This document shows, piece by piece, positions 1 to 6,294 of a DNA stretch of 9,244 bases. Location: NCBI GenBank assembly GCA_012800565.1, contig JAAZIZ010000007.1, forward strand, positions 1-9,244, written 5' to 3'. The notes beneath the pieces were generated by a model that saw nothing but the letters and a program-made list of their open reading frames with translations, was not told where the DNA came from and searched no databases. Numbering within the stretch: the stretch's first letter is position 1; each line of letters starts with the position of its first letter. The DNA is from Lentisphaerota bacterium (GTDB lineage: Bacteria; Verrucomicrobiota; Lentisphaeria; Oligosphaerales; Oligosphaeraceae). The position numbers and the translations under genes were made by a program.

Positions 1-237
1 CATCTGCCGGATAGCATCCCGGTCGGAGCAGAGAGCCCCCCGCCTGAGTCTCGCGCCGAACTGCAGCGCTATGTCGAATCACTGCCACTGACCGGCCCGG
101 ATTGCCTGGCGCAGGCCACGGCCCAGCTGCAGCGGGCGCTGGCACGGCGGGCTCTGCGGGAATGCGACGGCAATCAGAGCGCCGCCGCGGCCAAGCTGGG
201 CATACACCGCAATTCACTGCGCCGGATTCTGGAATGA
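1..237 (+). CDS. C-terminal end of a sigma-54-dependent activator (Fis-type HTH), partial
   Basis: The frame is open from the first base to a TGA at 235-237 and gives the last 78 residues of a protein whose start lies outside the window. Its final ~35 residues read LARRALRECDGNQSAAAAK followed by LGIHRNSLRRILE. This is the Fis-family helix-turn-helix pattern (GNQSxAAxxLGIxRNxLRR) found at the C-terminus of NtrC-like enhancer-binding proteins, where it binds DNA upstream of sigma-54 promoters. The segment before it is a Pro/Glu-rich linker, as expected between an AAA+ domain and the HTH. Neither the AAA+ domain nor any sensor domain is visible, so the signal it responds to is unknown. A stand-alone Fis-like protein is possible but less likely given the linker. 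I saw no GG-N10-GC sigma-54 promoter at the gene starts I checked, so its targets are probably elsewhere. Confidence 0.8.
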   Translation, partial: HLPDSIPVGAESPPPESRAELQRYVESLPLTGPDCLAQATAQLQRALARRALRECDGNQSAAAAKLGIHRNSLRRILE

Positions 238-298
238 GCCGCCACCGGCGCTTGCCCGCAGCAGAATAATTTCAGCCGCATAGCCATGGGGAGCCGCA

Positions 299-1927
299 GT
301 GGACTATACCTCAAACACCAGCTTATTGTATGCCATCCTGGCGGTGCTCCTCGCCGCCTTGCTGCTGGGGTTGTTTTTCTCCCGGCCGCTGCCGCTGACG
401 GAGATGGAGGCGACGGCTTCCGGACCGGCTGAACCCGTTGCGGAGCCGCGTGCGCAGCTGACAGCGCTTCCTCCCCACGCGAAATCCGGCCCGTTGCCAG
501 GGCTTGCCCCGCTGCCTGAGGATGATTCGCCGGCTTTGACTTTCCTGGCCGAAAGTAACGCGGATTACCTGCAGCTGCTCCAATGGCTGCAGGAACAGCA
601 GCTGCTGGAGCGCAGCCTGGCGGTTCTGCCACAGCTGCGCAGCCTGAAAATCCGCCTCCGGGAAAGTGAATTGCAGCGTTTGTTGCAGGATAACGAGCGT
701 ATCAGCTATGGCACCGATATCCGTCTGTATTTGCCGGAGAGGCCCGAGGAGCGTCCTGAATGGGATGGTTATGCCGGTTTGGCATTTGGCCGCCGTTACC
801 TGGAATTCCTTGGTGTGGACAGTTCCAACCCTGAACGCGGAGCCGGCTGCGTGGTTGCGTTGCTGGATACTCCCCTGGCCAATCATACGTCTCTGAACAG
901 CAGCAATATCGTGACTCAGGATTGGTTTGGGTTGCTGGCATCGGCTGAGGAACTTGACCGCAGCCACGGCACCGCAGTGGCTTCAATCCTCGCCGGTGAG
1001 AATGGCATTTCGCCGGGAGTGAACCTGCTCAGCCTGCCGGTGGTGGGGGCGGATGGCAGCTGCAGTGCTTTTGAGCTTGCGACTGCGATCGTCACGGCGG
1101 TTGACAGTGGCGCAGATATCATCTCCATCAGTCTGGCTGCGGCGGAGGGCAATGCAGTCCTGGCGGCTGCAGTCCGCTATGCCGGCGAGAACCAGGTACT
1201 GTTGGTCGCCGCCGCTGGCAATGACGGCGGTGAACGGGTGGCTTATCCGGCAGCATATCCCGGAGTCCTCGCTGTAGGAGCCGTCAATGCCGCCGGCGAG
1301 CATGCCGGATTTTCCAATCAAGGCTCGGCAATCGCCCTGGCAGCACCGGGAGTCGGACTGCAGGCGGCCGCCGGCGAGGATGGATGGGAATATTTTTCCG
1401 GCACCTCTGCAGCGGTGCCGTGCGTAGTGGGCGTACTGGCGAATTTCCTGAGCACCAATCCTGGTATCGCAGCGCCGGATGCGGTGCAGCTGCTGCTGGC
1501 CACCAGCGATGACACCGGCCAGGCCGGTGTTGACGATTATACCGGCCACGGGGTAGTAAATGCCCGCCGCCTTGATAATTGGCGTACCCCGGGAATATAC
1601 GATGCTGCGGCTGCCGGGCATTTCCTGCTGCAGAACAGCAATCGGGACGGAAATATCCACCTGCAGGTCTCTGCCCAGAATACCGGCACTGAAATCCTGC
1701 CCGAGCTGCTGTTGCATACTGCGGTTGCCGATGCAGTCAGCAAAGAGCTTTTCGTCAATGTCCCTCCAGGCGAAGTCGTCAGCATCATAATCAGTGTTCC
1801 TGCTGATTTAGTGCGTGCGTCCGGCAGCGTGGTGGTCAGCAGCTGGGTAGAGACCCCGGGAGTGGAAGATGCCCAGCGGAGAAATCAGCTAAAACGCTCC
1901 AGCTTGAGCCTCAATGGCAGCAAATGA
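299..1927 (+). CDS. Membrane-anchored subtilisin-like serine protease (S8 family)
   Basis: This is a 542-residue protein with a GTG start chosen because GGGGAG (288-293) sits five bases upstream; the ATG at 286 is out of frame. Residues 10-28 form one hydrophobic segment, probably an uncleaved membrane anchor with the rest outside the cytoplasm. A Pro/Ala-rich spacer and a helical stretch (about 85-150, a possible propeptide) follow. The S8 catalytic residues are all present: Asp190 in VVALLDTPL, His223 in SHGTAVASILAG, the oxyanion Asn308 in AAAGNDGG and the nucleophile Ser370 in FSGTSAAVP. The usual GTSMA motif has Ala in place of Met. After about residue 450 there is a beta-rich tail (NTGTEILPELLL, VPPGEVVSIIISVP, EDAQRRNQ) that resembles a CARDB or other Ig-like domain. 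The expected role is peptide hydrolysis at the cell envelope; the substrate is unknown. It follows the regulator gene by 61 bp and appears to end in its own terminator. Confidence 0.9.
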   Translation: MDYTSNTSLLYAILAVLLAALLLGLFFSRPLPLTEMEATASGPAEPVAEPRAQLTALPPHAKSGPLPGLAPLPEDDSPALTFLAESNADYLQLLQWLQEQQLLERSLAVLPQLRSLKIRLRESELQRLLQDNERISYGTDIRLYLPERPEERPEWDGYAGLAFGRRYLEFLGVDSSNPERGAGCVVALLDTPLANHTSLNSSNIVTQDWFGLLASAEELDRSHGTAVASILAGENGISPGVNLLSLPVVGADGSCSAFELATAIVTAVDSGADIISISLAAAEGNAVLAAAVRYAGENQVLLVAAAGNDGGERVAYPAAYPGVLAVGAVNAAGEHAGFSNQGSAIALAAPGVGLQAAAGEDGWEYFSGTSAAVPCVVGVLANFLSTNPGIAAPDAVQLLLATSDDTGQAGVDDYTGHGVVNARRLDNWRTPGIYDAAAAGHFLLQNSNRDGNIHLQVSAQNTGTEILPELLLHTAVADAVSKELFVNVPPGEVVSIIISVPADLVRASGSVVVSSWVETPGVEDAQRRNQLKRSSLSLNGSK

Positions 1928-1961
1928 ATGCCGGTCATGCGCAGCAGCAGTGGCATTTTTT
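1927..1961 (+). terminator. Probable intrinsic terminator after the protease gene
   Basis: A 6-bp perfect stem, AATGCC (1927-1932) and GGCATT (1952-1957), encloses a 19-base loop that can itself pair weakly through TGC/GCA. It runs straight into a T6 tract (1956-1961). The position immediately after the protease stop codon fits a rho-independent terminator. The long loop and short stem make it moderate rather than strong. Confidence 0.5.
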
Positions 1962-2054
1962 GCTTTGCGGGTGCAAACTTCGAGTCGGCAATTATATTAC
2001 TGTGTAAACAGCCGCGCTTCAGTCAGTTCAACCTTGATTTCCAGGAATGAGCAC

Positions 2055-2756
2055 ATGCAAAGTTATGACACCATTATCATCGGAGCCAGCTTCTATGGCT
2101 GCGGACTGGCACTCGCTTTGACGGGAGCTAAAATCCTGGAACCTGCCATCCTGCCGGGAGCGGAATTTTCCCTGGCCCTGCAGCCGGGTTCCGGCTGGGA
2201 CCGCCCGGTGCAGAGTCCAGAAGCGCAGGCTCTGCGGGCGGAATTGCTGCGGCGCGGCGCCGTGAATGACGCCGGTCAGGCCCAGGTGGCTGCCTTCTCG
2301 CCGGTGCTGGGCGAATGCTGCCAAAAGCATAATCTGGACCTTGAATTCTCCTGCGCCGTAATTGAGCAACGTGACGATCTCCTGCGGGTAGTCGGCGTGG
2401 ATGGTCTGCGGGAAATTCGCGCCGGCAGAGTCATCAATGCCTTGCCGGATACTACCGCGCCGGAAAAAATGCTGACCGGCATTCTCAGTCTGTCGGAACA
2501 GCTGCCGGATGGCAGCTACGGTCCATTCCGGTTGTGCAACTCCTGCCGGGCGGGTGAGGCGTACTTGAGTTTGTCTATGCCCGGCGCAGCTTCCTGGCCG
2601 GAGGCCCGGCAGCGCTTCCATGCCGCCTGGGACCAGCGACCGGCATCCTTGCGGGAATCGCACCTGTTGCTGCTGGGCACGTCTTTTTCCTGGCCTGGCG
2701 ATGACAACCCCGTTCTGGCGTTCGACCGCGGTATCTGTGAAGGGAGGGTAAAATAA
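2055..2756 (+). CDS. Small reduced flavoprotein-like (Rossmann-type) protein, coupled to the next gene
   Basis: The protein has 233 residues. I chose ATG 2055 because AGGA (2043-2046) lies eight bases upstream and the dinucleotide-binding motif begins at once (SYDTIIIGASFYGCGLALAL). The same frame is open upstream to 1914, but that extension reads through the terminator region and looks non-coding. Three landmarks of FAD-dependent oxidoreductases are present in shortened form: the N-terminal beta-alpha-beta (G10-A-S-F-Y-G15, with the middle Gly of GxGxxG replaced by Ser), a mid-protein strand RVINALPDTT (125-134) resembling the usual VVDATAEG element, and a C-terminal LLLLGTSFSWPGDDNPV (204-220) resembling the FAD-closing segment. 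No substrate domain is evident, and an acidic residue closing strand beta-2 is unclear. The stop overlaps the next start (TAATG). I infer a partner, regulator or small subunit of that oxidoreductase; cofactor binding is uncertain and no reaction can be assigned. Confidence 0.75.
   Translation: MQSYDTIIIGASFYGCGLALALTGAKILEPAILPGAEFSLALQPGSGWDRPVQSPEAQALRAELLRRGAVNDAGQAQVAAFSPVLGECCQKHNLDLEFSCAVIEQRDDLLRVVGVDGLREIRAGRVINALPDTTAPEKMLTGILSLSEQLPDGSYGPFRLCNSCRAGEAYLSLSMPGAASWPEARQRFHAAWDQRPASLRESHLLLLGTSFSWPGDDNPVLAFDRGICEGRVK
2741..2747 (+). promoter_or_regulatory. Strong ribosome binding site inside the upstream gene
   Basis: AGGGAGG lies eight bases before ATG 2756, inside the last codons of the preceding gene, whose TAA shares its final A with that ATG. 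This supports the chosen start and implies translational coupling of the two flavoprotein genes. Confidence 0.75.
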
Positions 2757-4573
2757 TGCCAGAAGCATTGCATAACGGTACGGATTCTTCTACCCGGCAA
2801 TATGATGTGATTGTAGTCGGTCTGGGTACTGCCGGCGCCATCGCGGCCCTGGCCGCTGCCCGCCAGGGTGCCCGGGTGCTGGCTCTGGAACGCAATACCT
2901 ACCCCGGCGGGACCCAGAGCGGCGGCGGTATCCGCGGCTATTATGGTGGCCGCCCGCCCTATGGTTTGACGGCTGAGGTGGAAGAGCTGGTGAGCGAATA
3001 CGCCGCCAAGCATGGCCTGGGTATCAATGTCGAGGCCCGTAAATTCGTCCTGGAGCGGTTATTGCTGACTGCCGGGGTGGAGATCGTCTATGCCGCAGTG
3101 GTCTATGAGCTCCTGCAGGAAGAATCGTGTGTGCGCGGGGTGCGCTGGCGGGAAGCTTCCGGCTGTCATAGCGCGATCGCCGGGGTGGTTGTCGATGCGA
3201 CGGCCGAAGGCACGCTGGCCCTGCTGGCCGGTTGTAAGGTGGAAAGCGGTCGGCAGAGTGACGGCTTGTATAATACTTTCACCCATACTTTCCTGGGCCG
3301 GAAAGGGCTCGACGTGCACGCCTTCAATTTCGATGCCGGCCGGATTGATCAGTATGACCCGCAGAGTTATTCTCAGACTCTGCTGGAGGCCATCACCGTG
3401 CATCTGGCTGAAGATTACAGCGCTGCGGAGTGCCGGCAGCTGGCCCCAGCTGATATCGTGGGAATCCGTGAAGGCGTGCATGTAATCACCAGGACCTACT
3501 CGACTTTGCCGGATTTCTTTGCCGGAAAGCTGCCCGATGAGGAGATAATCGGTTATGCTCACAGCAACCTGGATACCCATGTCAACGATATGGCGCTGGA
3601 GAGCACCGCTTTCCAGGACTGGATGCTGGTCGCTTCGGCCTGGGGGACCGAGCTCTGGTTCCCGATATACCGCGGGAATCTCGTCCCGGCCGGTAAGAAC
3701 GGACTGCTGCTGGCTGGCAGCCATCTGAGAGTGGACCATGACCTCGGGCAGGCTATTCGCATGAACGGGCATATTGGGCGCATCGGCGAGGCCGCGGGTA
3801 TTCTGGCCGCCTTGGCCAGCCGGCAAAAACAGCCTGACCTGATGGCAGTGCCGTTTGCGGAACTCGCGGCCCGGATGTCGGAGATTCCTTCCCCGCTGGC
3901 GGAGAATCTGGCAGTCTGGGGATTGGAGGACGAAGAAATCCGCCAGGGTCTGTCTTCCGATCAGCCGGGCAGCGCCATCTGGTCGGCCTGGCGGCGCGAC
4001 CGGCGGGCGCAGCTGCGTGAATGGCACCGGTCAGCAGAGTCGGGCTCGAATCTGCGCTGTCACGCGGCTTTTGCCCTGGCTTTGCTGGCTGAGACGTGCT
4101 GCTTGGCGGACTTGCGCCGGATGGCGTTGGAACGCGATGAATACACCCCCCAGAACAGCCGTCGCTACAATCACCCTCGTGGCTACGTCGCGGTATATCT
4201 GCTGGGGCGCCTGGCAGATGCGCAGTCAATCGGACTGCTGGCAGATATCCTGCGAGACCAGGACATCGGACATAAATTCGAATACCATACCCAGGCTCTG
4301 GGGGCACTGGTCAATATCGGCGAGCGTCATCCGTCCTGCCGGGAGCAAATTGTCAAGATTCTGCGGGATATCGCCGAAGACCCGGCTTGGGAGTTGCGGG
4401 CCTGCCTGAAAGCGACCCAGGTCTTCGTCCGGGCTGATCCGGTCTTCCGCATTTACCTTGCGACTGTGCTGCAGCGCTGGGACTTCCCGCATAAAATCGG
4501 CAGCGTCCTGCCGGGTCTGCCCTTGAATGCCCATGAGCGGCACCTGGCGCACAAGGCCGGGCTTATCGCCTGA
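2756..4573 (+). CDS. FAD-dependent oxidoreductase with C-terminal helical-repeat domain
   Basis: The protein has 605 residues. The N-terminus carries a full FAD-binding Rossmann motif (YDVIVVGLGTAGAIAAL, G22-x-G24-x-x-G27), the acidic end of strand 2 at Glu45 in LALERNTYPGG, and a mid-domain VVVDATAEG (144-152). A late segment at 316-350, with GLLLAGSHLRVDHD then AIRMNGHIGRIGEAAG, closes the FAD site. This order matches the Pfam FAD_oxidored family (PF12831), common in Planctomycetes and Lentisphaerae and usually of unknown substrate. Beyond about residue 405 the sequence changes to amphipathic helices in pairs (AAFALALLAE, GYVAVYLLGRLADAQSIGLL, LGALVNIGE, QIVKILRDIAED), suggesting a HEAT/ARM-like domain to about 580. 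No signal peptide is visible, so it is probably cytoplasmic. It overlaps the preceding gene by one base. A TIM-barrel isomerase-like gene lies 0.9 kb downstream, which weakly suggests carbohydrate or polyol oxidation. The substrate is not known. Confidence 0.88.
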   Translation: MPEALHNGTDSSTRQYDVIVVGLGTAGAIAALAAARQGARVLALERNTYPGGTQSGGGIRGYYGGRPPYGLTAEVEELVSEYAAKHGLGINVEARKFVLERLLLTAGVEIVYAAVVYELLQEESCVRGVRWREASGCHSAIAGVVVDATAEGTLALLAGCKVESGRQSDGLYNTFTHTFLGRKGLDVHAFNFDAGRIDQYDPQSYSQTLLEAITVHLAEDYSAAECRQLAPADIVGIREGVHVITRTYSTLPDFFAGKLPDEEIIGYAHSNLDTHVNDMALESTAFQDWMLVASAWGTELWFPIYRGNLVPAGKNGLLLAGSHLRVDHDLGQAIRMNGHIGRIGEAAGILAALASRQKQPDLMAVPFAELAARMSEIPSPLAENLAVWGLEDEEIRQGLSSDQPGSAIWSAWRRDRRAQLREWHRSAESGSNLRCHAAFALALLAETCCLADLRRMALERDEYTPQNSRRYNHPRGYVAVYLLGRLADAQSIGLLADILRDQDIGHKFEYHTQALGALVNIGERHPSCREQIVKILRDIAEDPAWELRACLKATQVFVRADPVFRIYLATVLQRWDFPHKIGSVLPGLPLNAHERHLAHKAGLIA

Positions 4574-4581
4574 TACTGCAG

Positions 4582-4603
4582 CTGCCGCCGGCAGGAGCTT
4601 TTT
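4582..4603 (+). terminator. Weak candidate terminator after the FAD oxidoreductase
   Basis: CTGCC (4582-4586) and GGCAG (4590-4594) can form a 5-bp stem with a GCC loop, followed after GAGC by TTTTT (4599-4603). An alternative, longer-range pairing GCCGGCA (4587-4593) with TGCCGGC (4610-4616) competes with it and has no T-tract. The short stem and the four-base gap make termination here uncertain. Confidence 0.35.
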
Positions 4604-4619
4604 GCGCTTTGCCGGCTGG

Positions 4620-4638
4620 ACAGTTCAATAAAAACTGT
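4620..4638. repeat. Perfect inverted repeat ACAGTT-N7-AACTGT, possible operator
   Basis: ACAGTT (4620-4625) and AACTGT (4633-4638) form a perfect 6-bp inverted repeat around CAATAAA, about 73 bp before the pseudopilin start. The half-site spacing (13 bp centre to centre) and the AT-rich centre suit a dimeric repressor or a small RNA hairpin. There is no T-tract, so it is not a terminator. I do not recognise the motif as a named operator. Confidence 0.35.
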
Positions 4639-4710
4639 GCTTCAAGCGTTTCAAACCAATACAAGATAGATTTTTTATGTCACTGGCAGAATACTAATAA
4701 AGGAGTTTTT

Positions 4711-5337
4711 ATGATGAGGAAATTTACTCTGGTGGAGTTATTGGTGGTTATCGGCATTATCGCCATCCTGGCCGCGATGCTGATGCCTGCCTTGCAGAAA
4801 GCGCGCGAATCGGCCAACCGCTCCGATTGCATCAACCAGCTCAAGCAGATCGGGCTGGCCATTATGATGTATAGCAATGACAACCGCGGTGTGACACCGG
4901 TGTATGGCGACGAACCTGCGCACGACGCCGCAGATTTGAAGACCCTCTGGGCCTTTGATTATCTCAAATCCCCCCAGGTCTTCATTTGCCGCAGCACCAA
5001 GGACACCAAGGCCAATGACCTTGACTCTTTCGGCGAGACTCATTGCAGTTACTTGTATTATGCCGGGTTGGCCACCACAGATTACAATTCCGAAATGGGC
5101 ATGGTGCGGGACAAGGACCGGAATCATACCCTGAAATACGGCAATGTGCTGTTTGGTGACAACCATGTCGAGGGCATTACCGGACAGGGAAAACAAACCG
5201 ACGGGTCCGACGCCTGGTACACCGCCAATTACCACTTCAATATGGATTGGTCACAACCATCAGCCTTGATCCGCGATGTCTTTGCAACCGACCCTGATCT
5301 CGGTAACACGACCTGGGTGCCTGGTTCCGGGGGCTGA
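4711..5337 (+). CDS. Type II secretion/type IV pilin-like pseudopilin with prepilin N-terminus
   Basis: The protein has 208 residues. The start is ATG 4711 (or the adjacent 4714) behind AAAGGAG at 4699-4705; the in-frame extension to 4609 has no ribosome site and a non-pilin sequence. It begins MMRKFTLVELLVVIGIIAI, continuing LAAMLMPALQKAR, the class III signal/methylation segment of prepilins. The conserved Glu is five residues into the predicted mature protein (FTLVE), and the single hydrophobic helix doubles as membrane anchor and assembly core. Cleavage would fall between Lys4 and Phe5, so the usual Gly at -1 is absent. The body is short and loop-rich. NVLFGDNHVEG near residue 150 resembles the C-terminal NVLFADGHV motif of PVC-phylum pseudopilins, with Asn in place of Gly. 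It should be exported and processed by a prepilin peptidase encoded elsewhere. No secretion genes adjoin it; such orphan pseudopilins are numerous in Lentisphaerae, and their function is unknown. Confidence 0.88.
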   Translation: MMRKFTLVELLVVIGIIAILAAMLMPALQKARESANRSDCINQLKQIGLAIMMYSNDNRGVTPVYGDEPAHDAADLKTLWAFDYLKSPQVFICRSTKDTKANDLDSFGETHCSYLYYAGLATTDYNSEMGMVRDKDRNHTLKYGNVLFGDNHVEGITGQGKQTDGSDAWYTANYHFNMDWSQPSALIRDVFATDPDLGNTTWVPGSGG

Positions 5338-5367
5338 TTCTCTTGAATAACGCATCCGTCTTTCTCT

Positions 5368-5409
5368 GCCGTCCGTACAGGCCGAATTCTGTGCGGCCGG
5401 CTTTTATTT
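5368..5409 (+). terminator. Strong intrinsic terminator after the pseudopilin gene
   Basis: GCCG (5368-5371) pairs with CGGC (5398-5401). After one T/C mismatch, CCGTACAG (5373-5380) pairs with CTGTGCGG (5389-5396) with one G-T wobble. That gives a 12-bp stem with an 8-base loop. TTTTATTT (5402-5409) follows directly. It ends only 25 bases before the next start codon, so it separates the pseudopilin from the isomerase gene or acts as an attenuator. Confidence 0.8.
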
Positions 5410-5434
5410 GTGAATTATATAAGGAGAGTGAGCC

Positions 5435-6289
5435 ATGAAGTACTGCGTTACCACCGTGAGTCTGCCGGAGTTCACCCTGCCGGAGCAGGCGCAGTTGCTG
5501 TCCCGCCTTGGGTATGACGGCATCGAACTGCGCGTCCGCCGTAATCCCGAGAACGGCAAGCCGGGCTTCTGGGGCGTGCATAAGAACGACCTCAATCCGG
5601 AGAACCTTACGGAGCGGGCCCGGGAAATCCGTCAGGTACTGGGTGATTATGGTTTGGAGCTGCCGTCCCTGGCCACGTATATGCGCTGTACTGAACTCGA
5701 GGATTTCAAGCGTGCCTTGGAAGGCGCAGTCGCCTGCGGGGCCCGGGCGATGCGGGTAGGCGCGGCGGCCGCTTTCACCAGCCAGGATACAGACCGCTAT
5801 AAAGTCATCTACGGGGAGACGGTGGCCGGGTTCGCCCGCTGCCTGGAATTCAGCCGCGGCTCAGGGGTCAAGCTGATTATGGAAGCGCATGGCGGCACCA
5901 TTCATTCCAGCGCCTCGTTGGGTTACCGCATCCTGAGCAATTTCTCGCCCGCCGAGGTCGGCTTTATCTACGACCCCAACAATATGGTACGGGATGGTTT
6001 TGAAACCACTGCGGTCGCTTTGCAGCTGCTGGGTGATTACCTGGCGCATTGCCATGTCGCTGGTCATTATCCTGTGGCCGGGGAGGCCGATGCAAACGGC
6101 ACCGTAGCCTGGAAGTGGGAAAAAAGCTCATTGGCAGGCGGACTCTACAATTTCCCCGAGTTGTTCCGCTGGCTCCGGAAGCTCAATTACCAGGGTTTTA
6201 TCAGCCTTGAGGACTATCGCGATCAGCTGCCGGCAGAATTCCGCTGCCGGGAGGGGCTGGAATATATGCGGAAGCTGGATCAGGAGTAA
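5435..6289 (+). CDS. Sugar phosphate isomerase/epimerase-like TIM barrel protein
   Basis: The protein has 284 residues, the normal size for the xylose isomerase-like/AP endonuclease 2 superfamily. ATG 5435 is preceded by AAGGAG (5421-5426) at eight bases. Beta-strand ends carry the expected metal ligands: Glu31 in YDGIELRV, Glu150 and His152 in KLIMEAHGG, Asp180 in VGFIYDPNN, His205/His207 in LAHCHVAGH and Glu259 in GFISLEDY. Families with this arrangement use a divalent metal to isomerise or epimerise ketoses, inositols or related carbohydrate derivatives in the cytoplasm. The exact substrate cannot be read from the sequence. It lies 5 bp upstream of the CoaBC-like gene, so the two are probably co-transcribed. 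The FAD-dependent oxidoreductase upstream may belong to the same carbohydrate pathway, but a pseudopilin and a terminator lie between them. An endonuclease role is unlikely because the DNA-repair-specific motifs of Nfo proteins are absent. Confidence 0.85.
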   Translation: MKYCVTTVSLPEFTLPEQAQLLSRLGYDGIELRVRRNPENGKPGFWGVHKNDLNPENLTERAREIRQVLGDYGLELPSLATYMRCTELEDFKRALEGAVACGARAMRVGAAAAFTSQDTDRYKVIYGETVAGFARCLEFSRGSGVKLIMEAHGGTIHSSASLGYRILSNFSPAEVGFIYDPNNMVRDGFETTAVALQLLGDYLAHCHVAGHYPVAGEADANGTVAWKWEKSSLAGGLYNFPELFRWLRKLNYQGFISLEDYRDQLPAEFRCREGLEYMRKLDQE

Positions 6290-6294
6290 CTGCC

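Noticed and set aside
1951..1964. TGGCATTTTTTGCT as a sigma-54 promoter
   Set aside because: The GG and GC elements are eight bases apart instead of ten, and the stretch is better explained as the terminator stem and T-tract.
1992..2011. TATATT (1993-1998) plus CTGTGTAAACAG (2000-2011) as a promoter with operator
   Set aside because: No acceptable -35 element is at the right distance, and CTGT-N4-ACAG does not fit the LexA spacing (N8) or another operator I recognise. A promoter is expected in this gap, but I cannot locate it.
1914..2054. 47-codon N-terminal extension of the small flavoprotein
   Set aside because: It overlaps the protease stop and the terminator hairpin and precedes the Rossmann motif with unrelated sequence; ATG 2055 has a ribosome site and a proper N-terminus.
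3059..4027. Leftward 322-codon open frame opposite the FAD oxidoreductase
   Set aside because: It is an antisense shadow of a GC-rich gene with strong family motifs on the + strand, and its translation shows no domain pattern.
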